From Sapria himalayana (Eukaryota; Streptophyta; Magnoliopsida; Malpighiales; Rafflesiaceae), in assembly GCA_029783825.1 (NCBI GenBank), contig JAREIK010000343.1, forward strand, positions 4,084,294-4,148,293: a stretch of 64,000 bases of DNA, read 5' to 3'. The position numbers and the translations under genes are program-made. Under the pieces are notes generated by a model. That model ran no database searches. It saw nothing but the letters and a program-made list of their open reading frames with translations, and was not told where the DNA came from. Positions within the stretch are counted from its first letter, which is position 1, and each line of letters starts with the position of its first letter. Shown piece by piece: positions 38,502 through 50,490 of this stretch.

Positions 38502-39360
38502 AAAACTAAATAATCCCTTGTTTTGATACAAAAAACTTTTATGAGTATGACTATTACTCCACATAATTTAATCTTTTAGGCAACATCCCAAAAGCTTATT
38601 CAAAAGATTATTTCATCAACTAACATCTGGAAGTGTACATGTTATACAAGTAATAAAAAGGACTTAAGTATAAATATCGATCCTACAAGGATTGCATTGG
38701 TAGTTCGGCAATCCAGTGAGAGACAACCCATTTTAAGTACAAAGGATACTCAAATTGTTAAACAATTTTATGTTCAAAGTCTAAGTACTTAATTTATGAT
38801 ATGTCATTAATTTGTTCGATATATATTATGCTAGACATAGAATGAAGGTTGGGATATTGTGCAAATGACTCCTTGCCCTATCAACATATAAGGTAGTTAT
38901 CACTATTAAGCTATTTCCAATGGTAGTTCCCTCATAATTATCCCCTTAGTAGATTATCATCGAGAAAATACTTTATCCATGCTTAATGGTCATTCACAAT
39001 CTAATATATTTTTGAAAACTTTATGAACTACTCTTGATGGTTGCCTCATAATACACTTTTAATTACCTACTTTTATTGTCTTAAAGACCAATGATTGACA
39101 TAATTTATAAGTAATTATACTTTTGGCTTCATATGTATTATACTCATATAATTAACATATGTCTCCTTCAAGTTTTATTGGTCATAATTAAATGAGTAAA
39201 AGAAACTCACAAGGGCTATCACTACCTTACGAGTCACTAAACACTTGCACACGTCTCGATGATTGCTTATCACCATCTTCCTCAATGATAATGTGACTCT
39301 CATACTAAAGGTGAATCTCTTGAGAGAATATTCTATATAATATCAATCACAATTGAGAAC
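38502..39360 (-). repeat. LTR-like repeat, copy 3 (truncated)
   Basis: Repeats copy 2 from AATTTAATCTTTTAGGCAAC through GTCTCCTTCAAGTTTTATTG to TCACAATTGAGAACT, then stops abruptly at about 39360 where hAT transposase sequence begins. Copies 2 and 3 lie head to tail with almost no DNA between them. Confidence 0.55.
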
Positions 39361-40250
39361 TAGGGTTATGGAAGGGGTACAGAATATTTTGATATACGTA
39401 TCATTGTGCATGAACTCGGAACACTAACCTGAAGGATTCATTAATGAAAAATTGACTAAGTTATTTATATATTATGATACTAGGTATGATATCAGTAGTA
39501 GTCAGGCTCTAAGTATGAAAATAAATACTTTATTCGGAGATAATAACTTAGAGGTATCAAATGGGCTAGGTTGGCCTGCCCTAGCACGAAGTATGGCATG
39601 ATTTGGTCGTGCTTGGCTCGACACGGCATGGGAATGACCCGTGTCTGTACCCATACTAGGCTTGCCCTCAACACTGGTCATGCTATGCTGGGCCGAGGGA
39701 TTTCAGCCCGCATGCCGTGCCATGTCGGGCTTGACCTCAACTGAACCATGTTGGGCCAGACACGACATGATACAATAACCATGCCAGCCCAGCCCAGCCC
39801 GACCCATTTGACACCTCTATAATAACTTCTCCATTCAGTTATCGATAGGGAAACGATGAGGTGAATCATCAAATAGGGGCGAATTGTCTTAGTACTTAGA
39901 TATTGATTACTACTCAATCATATCACATAATGATAACAAGAATCTAGATATTTTATAATAGTAGAAATCATATGAGTCCACTTATCCCATGCTAGCTAAG
40001 AAGGTACGGGATCTACTGACTCCTTTGGTGTTGAGTGTAATATTGGAGTCTACTTTTTCTATTACAGTCAATGTGATTTTGGATAGGAGATTGAGATTAC
40101 GGCCATATATTATTGAGGCACTAACATACGTGAACGATTGGGAGGATTCGAGGTTGGACATTTAGGATTGAGATCATGCTAGAACATGAGCGAAAGAGTT
40201 GCTGGAAGATGATGATTCATGAGATTTTGAGGAGGTTGAGCCTACTGCTA
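39361..40250 (+). pseudogene. Old hAT transposase fragment, interrupted by a younger hAT
   Basis: Outside the insertion at 39549-39819 the sequence follows the carboxyl half of the transposase at 24155-24720: VSLCMNSE..., TYYDTRYD, then the SQYLDIDYYSI block, WKSYEST, RDLLT and NVILDRRLRLRP. It has many stops and is clearly more diverged than the 21963 copy. No family termini remain. Confidence 0.8.
39549..39819. mobile_element. Non-autonomous family A hAT element, 271 bp, nested
   Basis: The ends TAGAGGTATCAAATGGG and CCCATTTGACACCTCTA are inverted repeats, flanked by the perfect duplication TAATAACT (39541-39548 and 39820-39827). It sits inside a fragment of transposase from its own family. 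Confidence 0.95.
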
Positions 40251-42064
40251 GTGATACCATCGGATGTTTACACGATTATAATCAATTCCATACCCATACT
40301 TTTTGGCATTGAGATTGAGGCAGTTGAGCTTGCATTGTTATTATTATGATTGAGATTAACAATGTAAATAATTAATCTACAATTTCAAGACCAAGATGCT
40401 GAATCGAGTGATACTATATGTGAGTCGGTCTCAGACTCGAAGACCTAGCTATGCTAGGGCAATAGAGCTAGGGGCTAGGCTAAGCTAGAAAAAGCAGGCA
40501 TGAACTAGGAAAATTCTAGAGAAATCAATTTTTGGTTCCTTGAAGGTTAATTTTCTAAATAATTAATTCACCATTCCATTATCATTTTGTTATGTCTAGT
40601 CAAAGGAGTTCCTATGGATGAAATTATTGATGACTTGATATAATGTATCTAATATGTCTCCCCTAACATTTTCACGCATAAAAAGGGTAAAAGAATAAGT
40701 TAGACTAGGGAAGAAGCCAATGTTTGAAGGGTAAGGAACCACATAAATTTAGGAAGGTCTATCCTTCACTAGATATGAGATGCAAGAGATAGAAAGAAGG
40801 GAAAGAATGCGAGAAGATGAGCTAGCCTCTATTGAGCATTCCTTAGCTATACATAGAGGTATGTTTGTGAATATTTTGTTATATTTTAAAAAATATGAAG
40901 GAGGATGGTGAAAGAAATAATGAAGAACTAAAGATGGAGATCAATTTAATATGCACAGTAATAGCTGAAGAAACCAGAAAATATGATGTGATATGAAAAA
41001 AGTATCTCCATCAAAAATAGATACATTTTATTGTAGCAAGAAGAGTTTGAAGATATGATCGAAAACTCTCGGAGAAAGAATGAGATGCATATACATTGGA
41101 TTGATGGGTAATGCTGAATTATTTGGTATACTATTCAAGTTTTTCATGGTGGATTGGAGGAGATCAATGAAGAAAAGAGACAAGATAAGGAGATAAAATA
41201 AAATATCATGAGTGTTAGTAGATTGAGGAGATAGGAAAATGCAATACAAATTAAAAGGACTTGTATTTTATGATAAAATCTTTTGAAGCTGCATTGAATT
41301 TAATTACATAAAGACAACTGACACTTTGTGATATTTTGACAAAGATATTGGATTTATTAGTTATATTGAAAGAAGATTCAAAGAGGCCATTCACTTTTAT
41401 GTCACCAATTGAGCACTCATAATCAATTTCACTTTTAGAGAGTATGATGGCGAAGGGAAATCTTATCGGCCACCCTTATCATCACATTAGTTTGTTTTCT
41501 TTGTTTATTTCTATATTTTGATAATGTATCCATTGTGTTGAAATGATTTGAGATATTGAATTATTTTCTTTTTGTTATGGAGAAAAACACTATTACTCGA
41601 GGATGAATAATTATTTTACTATATAAGTTTGTTCAGTATTCAAACTACTAAATATTCTTATATATTTTAATAAATTTTGATGATGTGTTGGGTATGAAAC
41701 TGAGATATTTATAGATTAATTTCATAATTTTGAATTTTTCGTAGATTTTGATAAATAGTCAAAAAATTAATAGGTTTTTAGAGTTATTTGGTTGAGGGGT
41801 AAAGTATGAAGTCTCATATAATTTAGACATATATTTTTGGTTGAAACACTATATAATTGGCAGTGACGATCCTTGTACAACATTACTCTATATAAATGAC
41901 TATGAGATTAATTTTATATCATAGTAACCAAGTATCTCACTGATGCTAAAAGTCATAGCCACATCCTAATATCACAACTTCATTTTTAATATGACTTGGT
42001 AGTCTAAGTTAGAGTATATGCCCTTTTTCAAAACCATGTATTTTTAAGCTATAGAAAGATATAT
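40251..42064. other. Intergenic, nothing recognised
   Basis: AT-rich sequence with no frame, repeat or terminus that I can support. Confidence 0.5.
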
Positions 42065-42982
42065 GGGGAGAATTATGTTTTGACTTTTGGTGCACCATTT
42101 ATTAAATATATGAAATAAAGGAAACCAAATTTTAATATTAAAAAAATAATGCACTAAACTCTTAACTAATTAATTTTTGGCATACTCTAATATCCTAATA
42201 CCAAAATACCCTTAACTAATTAATCGTTAATGAATATTCACTTGCCACTCTTTCTTCACCCTTCACCCCTTTCCCCTCTCTCGTAACCTCATCGAGCTCC
42301 TCGCGGGAGCTCCTCAGGCTCCACCAATGAGCTCCAGTGAGCTCATCAAGTTCTAGAAAGGAACTCACTGGAGCTCCCCGAGCTCCACCGAGGGGCTCGT
42401 TGGAGCTCGAGAAGCTCCAATGAGGAATTTGATGGAGATCCAACGATGAGCTCTGGAGAGCTCATCAGTGGAGTACGACCCATTTAACACTCCTATGTGG
42501 AGCTTGGGGAGCTCCAGCAAGTTTCTTGCTGGAGCTCGAAGATATCGCTGGAGCTGAATGAGCTCATCATTGGAGTTGGAGGAGCTCCAGTGAGTTCCTC
42601 TTTGTAGTTTGTGAAGCTCCAACGAGCTCCTCTTTGGAGCTCAATGAGGTTGCTGAAGCTCATCGAGCTCATCGGTGGAGCTCCAGTGAGCTCATAAGTA
42701 GAGATCTAGTGAGCTTGAGCTCAAGTGAGCTCCTCGTTGGATTTTGGGGAGCTCCATCGAGCTCCTTAGAGTAGTTTGATGGAGTTATGGCAAGGGGTGA
42801 GAAATAAGGAGAGAGTTGGTATTAACTAATGATTAATTAATTAAAAATTACGTTTTTTAATTAGTATAATAATCTGCAACAAAAATCAATTAGTTAATAA
42901 TTTGGTGTGCCCATTTTTAAATATTAAAATTATGTTTTTTTAAAAATTATTTTATAAATTTGTTCTAAAACATAATTCTACC
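42065..42982. mobile_element. GAGCTC-core MULE-type MITE, copy 1, 918 bp
   Basis: The ends GGGGAGAATTATGTTTTG and inverted GGTAGAATTATGTTTTAG match, and flanking 10-bp words AAAGATATAT and AAATAAATAT agree at 8 of 10 positions. Inside the ends come AT-rich arms, short CCCCTC-rich and GGGGTGAG-rich blocks, and a core at 42290-42770 with about 22 GAGCTC palindromes by eye count. Antisense frames rich in Ser, Leu and Glu over the core are artefacts. It ends about 625 bp upstream of the SHI-type gene start. Confidence 0.8.
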
Positions 42983-43607
42983 AAATAAATATTTTGAAAA
43001 TTTGTTGGAAAAGCTGCTGCGATGAATCGTGGACCCCTGGGCTTCTTTCTTGAATGGTTAAACTTAAATGGTGGAGATGCAGAACTTGTTGAGGGAGATT
43101 CATCGAAACTAGAAGAAAACTGTAGAGAAGTGGCATAGGTGATAGGTCTGAGATACAGATTTTTTTGTTGGTCGTTCCCTTTCGAGATCTTTCTCTCTCA
43201 ACTGAACTCACCACTAGAACCCGTATGTAATTTAGGGAAGAGAGATAAAGAAGTAGCAGAATAGTAAAGACCAATTAAATGAGAAACGATTATAGGACTG
43301 CAGCAGGATCGCGGAGGGGTGACAGTGATCATGGCGGCGTTGCAGGGCTCTACTTTCATGACAAATTATTGAAGAAAGAAAGCTAGTGTTCCACTGTTCC
43401 TTCAAGTCCAGAAAAAACCCTAAAAATTTCCTTTCTTTAGCTTCTCGAGGAATTTAGCAGAGCAGACGATTCCAATCTAGATTTCTTTGGATCAACAACA
43501 TTCGATACGCATTTTCTGATTTTGCAGAATCTTCCATGTAGGCTTCATCGAGTTTCTGCTATGGAACTAGAGTTTGTTTTGTTTTCTTCATGCTGCAACT
43601 GCAAGAA
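42983..43607 (+). promoter_or_regulatory. Promoter and 5' UTR region of the SHI-type gene
   Basis: It holds a telo-box-like AAACCCTAA at 43415-43423 and GC-richer sequence towards the start codon. No convincing TATA box position could be fixed. An antisense frame at 42978-43274 resembles nothing known. Confidence 0.45.
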
Positions 43608-44788
43608 ATGGCTGGGTGGTTCTATTTAGGCGGTAAGGGAGAAGAGCGCAGCAAAGAAGAAGATAAACAAGAGACTAACAACTTGTTATTGTATAGAAAC
43701 GAAGAGATCTATAACAAGGGTTTTGAGATATGGCCGGAAAATCTTCATCAACACAATCCACAGCAGAGAAACATAGACCAGAACGGAAGCATGACCGCAT
43801 TGTTTGGGGTGGGTCATAATCATCGGAGCTTCTCCAATGACTCGCCTAGATCACAGTTTATTGCGACGGGGCAAAGCTGTCGCGTATTCGGAGTTACCGG
43901 TGGTGGAGGAGGGATGAACTGCCAGGATTGTGGAAATCAAGCTAAAAAAGATTGTGCCCATTCGAGATGCAGAACTTGTTGCAAAAGCCGAGGGTTTCAG
44001 TGTCAAACACACATAAAAAGCACCTGGGTCCCCGCTGCTAAAAGGCGAGAAAAGCTGCAGCAGCAAGAACAATTTTCCAATCAGCAAGAAGAACATCAAC
44101 AACTTCGGGTACAGAATAATGTAAAACGAGTTAGAGAATCTCATCATGGTAATTATATCTGAGTAATATCGCCAGCGCAACTTCTCTGAGTAATTTTTCA
44201 ACGGATCATTTTTTTTCTGGATCTGATATAACTTCGATACCAGAAAAGTTTGCTTTTTTTTTACTGGTATCTTTCAGTGTTCTACGTACAAACTACAGCA
44301 ACCTCATGGGTTGTTAAAGAAGTGTTTTTATTTTGCTTTATATTCTCAAGATCAACGTGATTTTGTGATAGAGTTAATAACGTCCTTTCGTTTTCACCAT
44401 TTCCGCATGAACTTAATCATGAGTTTTACGTAAACTAGGGCTTGAAGAAGGGCGATTTCCAACGGAAGTCAGTGCGCAAGCTGTGTTCCGCGGTGTAAGA
44501 GTAAGCACGGTGGATGAGTCCGTCGAGCAGTATGCGTACCAAGCCATCGTTAATATCGGAGGTCATGTTTTCAAAGGCATGCTGTATGATCAGGGCCCTG
44601 ATATCCATTGCAAAGGCGGAGAAACACATGTGTGCGATGCGAACACGTTCCCTGTTGCTGCTAAACCGAGCACGCCGCTGGCACGCACCAATCTATTGGA
44701 CTCATCTTCTCTGTATCCGGCGACGGCTCCCCTAAAAGCCTTTATGGCGGGCGCGGGTACGCAATTTTTCCCGACTCCAAGTTCGTAG
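43608..44788 (+). CDS. SHI/STYLISH/LRP1 family zinc-finger transcription factor
   Basis: Plant-specific nuclear activator family that promotes auxin biosynthesis and shapes gynoecium, leaf and root development. Two exons, 43608-44148 and 44439-44788, join with one leftover base to read [14 protein letters not shown]; the intron has GT..AG borders. The product is about 296 aa. The start MAGWFYLGG matches the MAGFF-type N-terminus of SHI proteins; an in-frame ATG six codons upstream (43590) is less likely. The RING-like finger at residues 105-135 reads [12 protein letters not shown], then [12 protein letters not shown] and H, followed by the basic [12 protein letters not shown]. The second exon carries the family's IGGH domain ([16 protein letters not shown]). 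The tail is short with no further domain. The exact paralogue (SHI, STY, SRS or LRP1) cannot be decided from sequence alone, so no symbol is given. Confidence 0.95.
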
Positions 44789-45236
44789 AACCTGGAGGCT
44801 GGAGGGGAAGGCCGTCGTTTGGTCTGGAACCGCAGATGGGCACTCCCTGATATGATATATCGTTTACAAAAGTGGGTCCCAAAAAGGCAAAAACCCATCG
44901 GAGATGACTATCAAGATGCCGGCAGTTGTTGGCTGGCTGCTTAGTTCTAGAACCCAGATACCTAGTGTACCTAACTAGCGAGGATTTAGAAATATGCAAA
45001 TGGGGAAGTCGAGGACATCCCAGCTTCCTAGATGTTGGAGTATGTTTTGAATATACTCTTAGTTGCTATTTTATCACTTGTTTGTTGATAGAAATAGATG
45101 ATAATTTAAACTTATATATTCAACAATATATCTCCTACATATCTTTAAATTCCAAGTGTGTACGTGTATGTGTGTGTGCATACCCACCAAAACTTATATT
45201 TATATTTTTGATTAGTACTCATATAATAATATACTC

Positions 45237-45287
<51 letters not shown>

Positions 45288-45315
45288 TATAAGTTTATAT
45301 ATGTTTATGTTTATA
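44789..45315 (+). other. 3' flank of the SHI-type gene with microsatellites
   Basis: Probably 3' UTR to about 45050, then AT-rich. It holds (AT)n at 45236-45260 followed directly by (GTAT)n at 45261-45288. Confidence 0.6.
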
Positions 45316-45594
45316 CACTACAAGAAAATACGAAATTAGAAACACCCAAATCTGCTTCTAATTCCGTCACAATATTAAAATAGCGACCTCAATAGAAATA
45401 GAAATATTTTATTTCAAAATTTTTTATATGAATAAAGAAAGAGCATTTCTAAAATATGCGACATAATTTTTTCATCACTAATTTTAGCAACGAAAATGAG
45501 ATCTCAGATTCAATCACTAAATTAGCGACGTAATTGAATAAAAACGTAAAATTCTATTTTCTGCAACAAGAATATTGTTTTATTTGTTGTAGTT
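45316..45594. mobile_element. CACTA-type terminus, possible short CACTA MITE
   Basis: It begins CACTACAAGAAAATACG, the hallmark 5' end of En/Spm-type plant elements, and is followed by subterminal TAGCGACC, TTAGCAACG and TTAGCGACG repeats. A weaker inverted partner (TATTTGTTGTAGTT) ends near 45594. The left end is certain; the right end is a suggestion. Confidence 0.6.
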
Positions 45595-46406
45595 TTTATA
45601 TGTTGTATATAATATGCAAATACATATATAAACCATATAATCTGCAATCCAATAAGTATGTGCACATATTATCCATCCAATGAAATTAACATAATATCTA
45701 CCGCAGAGTAAAATGTCAAATAATTAACATAAAAGTCCATTAATTATAGTACGAATTTATAATTTCAAAAAATAATAACACATAAACTAAAATTTTACAA
45801 CAAAAACTTTCGTTGTGAAAAAGAAATAACACATCATCACAAACAACTGCGAGTCTATATCGAGATGAGTATTTTCCTTCCGAGATCTGAATAAATCTTT
45901 TTCATAATGATAAAAAAGAGATGAAGTGTATGTCAACTTTGTATATTATTTTTTCTATTTTCAAAATCTTCTGTTGCATTTCCTCAACTCTTTCATTCTT
46001 TCTTCCTCTTTTTTTTTTTTTTTTTCCATTTCTTCAATTTTATTTTGTATCTCTTCATTTTTTGTTGTTGTATCTTATCTTCTTTTCTTTGCAAAGTATC
46101 ATGAATTTCTTATATCTCCTGAGTACAATCTCTCATCAAACAGATTATTATAATAAGAAGATTGTGTTGAAGAACTCCAAATATAAAATGAATAACATGT
46201 AAATGCACGAGTACAAAGATTGCATACTCACCATTTTCTTGACTTCACTCCGACAGCCTAGAGGTAAATATGCGTAATATCAATCTTTTGGTATCATTTT
46301 AGAAAGATCTGTCAATTATAAAACAATGAAAACCATATTCTTCATATATTCCCACAATTGTTAAAATACAACATAACTCATTATTACTATATTCATATAA
46401 AATTTA
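45595..46406. other. Intergenic, nothing recognised
   Basis: AT-rich, with a T run at about 46010-46026 that creates spurious Phe/Leu-rich frames. Confidence 0.55.
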
Positions 46407-47322
46407 GGAGGAATTATGTTTTGGGGTGTTTCTCCAAAAAATTTTAACATTTAGAAATTAAACTTTTAATATTTTTAAAAAAGTTATAAAACTAAAAATA
46501 AATTTAAAATAAGTGTACCCGAATTTGTATATCCTAAACTACCTTCTTCTCTGCCCCTCGCCCTCGCCTGTCTGCCCTCACCTCTCGCCCCTCGCCCGTC
46601 TGCCCTCACCTCTCGCCCCTCTCTCCCCACCCCTCTACTCTCGCCCATCTCTACGAGTTACTTCATGGAGCTCCAGCAAGCTTGATGTGGAGCTATAGTG
46701 AACTCCTTCGTGGAGCTCTAGCGAGCTCAAAGTGGAGCTAGACGAGCTCCCTCGTGGAGTTCTTTCGAGCTCCATGATGGAGCTCCAGTGAGCTCCATCA
46801 TGTAGCTCATCGAGCTCTAGCGAGTTCCATGTCGAGCTTACTGGAGCTCGATGGAGCTCCACGAAAGAGCTCATTGGAGCTTCATCGTTGAGCTCTACGA
46901 AACTCCAAGAGCTCCATGAAGGAGCTCTAGCGAGCGCCTTTGTGGAGCTCATGGAGTTCCATTGAGCTCCACGATGGGGCTCGAGGAGCTCCGTCGAGCT
47001 CGATGAAACTTCATGAGCACCACGAAGGAGCTCACTAGGGCTCCGTCGAGCTCGACAAAGCATTCGTGGAGCTCCGTCTAGCTCCAGAGAGCTCAACGTG
47101 AAGCTCACTGGAGCTCGACGAGCTCCTTAATGGAGCTCGAAGGATCTCTCACTGAAGTTTCATGCTGAGCTCGCTGGAGCTCCACGAAGGAGTTCATGGA
47201 GATGAGCGGGGGGAGAGAGGTGATGGCAGACGGGCGAGGGGCGAGCAGAGAGGGTAGTTATGGTAAAAATTAATATTAGCACACGACACCATAAGCTATT
47301 GTAAAAAAAACATAATTCCCCC
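46407..47322. mobile_element. GAGCTC-core MULE-type MITE, copy 2, 916 bp
   Basis: It begins GGAGGAATTATGTTTTGGGG and ends CATAATTCCCCC, flanked by a perfect 9-bp duplication TAAAATTTA (46398-46406 and 47323-47331), the length expected for Mutator-like elements. Blocks of CCCCTCGCCC-type sequence (46550-46640) and the inverse GGGCGAGGGGCGAG (47225-47245) flank a core at 46665-47190 holding about 27 GAGCTC palindromes by eye count. It has no transposase. Confidence 0.9.
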
Positions 47323-47331
47323 TAAAATTTA

Positions 47332-49415
47332 TATTAGCACATGAAATTGTCACTATCCTGCTAAAAATTAATATAAAAATGAAATTATTCATTACAATTA
47401 ATGAGTCAGTATATAATAATTTATAAGTTATGGTAAAAAAAAAATTCTTGAGTTTGCATATTAATTCTAGTGAATGCAAAAAAATATTTTATTTTCTTTC
47501 ATTAATTGTAATTTACATATGACACTATAAGTACAAATTTAAAAAACTCACATTAATATCATTTGACCACTTGTTCACAAATGATTTATATTTCTTCTTG
47601 TGTATTCACTTCAACACTTCAAATAGTGTTAATAGACGTCCCAACTTAGTCTCATGAAAATAAATAATAGTTACTAATAAGGTACATGATATATTATCAA
47701 ATATATATTATCATTTGTATTCACAAAATTCAAATAATAATAAATAATCAAAGACAATTTTATCAAATCTTTTGAATTTTATTAGGTCATCTTTTAACCT
47801 TCAGTATGCTTTGAATAATTTGATTCTTCACCTATTTTCTTTGATCGAAGATTGTGCGATGCCATCTGGGACAAAGTCTTGAACTCCTTACTACTCCAGT
47901 ATTCCTACTATTTCATCCAAACATTAAGGGGAACCGTATTAGGCTTTGCATCTTTACCATACTTTTTTCTATATTTTCCAAGTTTGTCATTGTATTTTGA
48001 TACTAGCCACATATTTTCATGTATCATTCAATGAGACCACCAAAGTATTATTTAATTTATTTTTTTATTATGCAAAAACCAAATAAAACAAGAAAATATC
48101 GTAATGCATTTATTTTAATAGTATTTCATATTAAACCAAATTAAAAAATAGGTAAATGCATCAAAATTATACTTCAAATTCTTTCAAATAAAATTCTTTC
48201 ATATTTGAGGCTACTTTGTTCCACTTTATACCCTCCACAATTAGTTTCTCCTTAAATATCTTTTCAATTATATGAGAAGCAGAATGAATAAACCTTTAAG
48301 TAATTTAACATTAGTACATACATATACATATAAACAAAATGTATTCATTATTTTGCTACTAAGTTAATATTTTATTCATTTTTATATATTATCCAAAATT
48401 TTGTAATGTAAATAATATTTTAATTCTAAATGATTATATTCAACAATTAGCAAAATTATAGTTTGTTATTAATTAAATCTACCATATATTAACCTTAATT
48501 ATTTACTTATAATTCATTCATAGTTATTTATAATTTTTTTACCAACGAAAATAGATAATGCATGCATCTAATAAATTTTTTAAAGAGATATACTATTTAT
48601 TATCAATTATGGGCTGAATTCTTATTGGCGTAAAAACATTTACAGCATCTTCAATCCTTCTCTGTCTTCCTCTCTTTCTTCGCTATATCAATAACCATGC
48701 CCTATCCTGTAAGAGGTAATACTATATATCGGGTGGTTGGACATGCTCCAGTAGCTATTTGAGTTTTGTTGTTCAGTTCAAAATAGAAAAGCTTCATCCA
48801 ACTCCATAGTTGAATATACTTGTCTTTAGATGGTGAATTGATTACATATCGTGTGTTAATAATGTATATTTAGTTCTTTGATTCAGAATTGTGCATAGAA
48901 ATGATTAATTGATAAATTCTATTTTGATAAATTTTGTTTTTTATCTAGTTCTTGGATTTAAAATTGCTTAAATATTTTGATAAATTTGTTTGTTGTTTGA
49001 ACTCATTTGAAAATTAATATTAAGTACGATTACTCATAAAACCTACATTGCTTATGAAAAATAACTCACATTTTATTAAAACTAAGTGATCTACCATTCA
49101 GTGTTAGTTAAACAAATTGCAAACAGAATGTCATGACAGTATGCTTATTTTTTGGTATTTGAGATAATTTTAGTAATGCTTTTGGTTATTGCATTATTTT
49201 AATTTGTTTTTCATCATTTTTTTGGTATTTTAGATCATTTTTATAGTAATACTGTTACGAAAACTCCATGTTGTTCACCTTTAAGCCCACATTAGGTAAC
49301 TTGTTTCAAGATTATTACTTTAAACTCTCTAGTTGGATTTTGAGTCAATTCTTTCTATTCATGTATATAGATATTACTTTTATGTGGTTAACCCCCATTC
49401 ACCTTTTTTCATCAA
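47332..49415. other. Intergenic; possible short hairpin near 48650-48750
   Basis: AT-rich with no gene. AGCATCTTCAATCC near 48650 and GGTTGGACATGCT near 48740 are imperfect inverted partners, perhaps a decayed PIF-type MITE related to the pseudogene that follows. Confidence 0.4.
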
Positions 49416-49419
49416 CAAT

Positions 49420-50490
49420 GTAGGTGTTTTGATGGATGAACATGGATATTACTATATCAATCTATTAAATGAGGGAACAAACGTATGTGAGTTTAATACT
49501 CAATCCGTAAAACAAATAAGTCAGTCTTCACCAATATCACCTCAAAAAAAAAAAAATAAACCACCAAAAAATATTGAGACGACAACTTTTTAATTGAGGA
49601 GGACTTAGTTTTAATATCGGGTTGGCTGAATATTAGTGTGGATGTTGTGCATGGGAATGAGCAAAAATTTAGAAAGTATTGGCAAAGGGTTTGGAAGTAC
49701 TTCAACAAATACAAACCTAAGTCAGATTGTAATCCAAATCAATTTTCTTTGATGAATAGTTGGTCTTCAATTTAACTGGCCACCAATAAATTTAGTGTTT
49801 GTTTTGACCAAATTGAAAGGTTGAATCAAAGTGGACTGACTGAGAAAGATAAGGTATGAATGTATTTTAATTACAAGTGTGATAATATTATTATGATACA
49901 TAATATTATTGTACAATTTTTATTTTTGATATGCAGCATAATATACAATTTTCAGGTCCGTGATGCGAAGAAAGGGAACAATGAACTTCATAAATCCTCT
50001 TTTTCATTTGAATATTGTTGGAATGAGTTGTGGTATACCCTAAAACAGATGGAGGATTCTTAGTCAAAGAAACAAAAAACAAAAAGTGGTGCAACTCCTA
50101 GCAGCGCTAATCTTTTAATACCAGAATCAGTAAACATAGAAGATGACAGTGCGGGCTTGGAGAGGCCAATTGGAAGGAATGCTGTGAAAGAGCAGACAAG
50201 AAAGTTAGAGCAAACTCTCTGAAGATAATAATTCAAGTTCAACTTATTTCATTAAATTGTTTGAAGAAATGAAGGAAGAGAAAAAGAAGATGGCAGAGAA
50301 GAAAGTAACTTTCATGGAAAAAAAAAGTGGTTGTCGAATAAGAGAAGTTAGTTATTGAACAAGAAAAGATAGCTATTGAACAAGAGAAGGTACAACTCGA
50401 GCAAATGAAGAAGGAACAAAATATAATGTGTATCGATACGAGTGTCCTACCTCCAATCAAGCTGAATAATTTAAGCGTCTCCAGATAGAA
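49420..50490 (+). pseudogene. PIF/Harbinger ORF1-type Myb/SANT-like protein, broken
   Basis: ORF1 proteins of this family bind element DNA and help the PIF transposase; domesticated relatives are often annotated as NAM-associated or GST T3-like. Recognisable in order: EEDLVLISGWLN, WQRVWKYFNKYK, a Trp-Ser block followed by LATNKFSVCF and QIERLNQSGL, then after a probable intron (49858-49955) SFSFEYCWNEL, and PIGRNAVKEQ, ending in a long Glu/Lys coiled-coil-like tail. One frameshift near 49590, a stop in place of Gln near 49773 and a stop near 50060 disable it. No transposase ORF2 or termini were found nearby. Confidence 0.65.

Noticed and set aside
42216..42622. Ser/Leu/Glu-rich antisense frames
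   Set aside because: Translation of GAGCTC repeats in a MITE; no conserved domain and no start context.
46635..47108. 157-aa antisense frame
   Set aside because: Again a translation of the GAGCTC core of MULE MITE copy 2.
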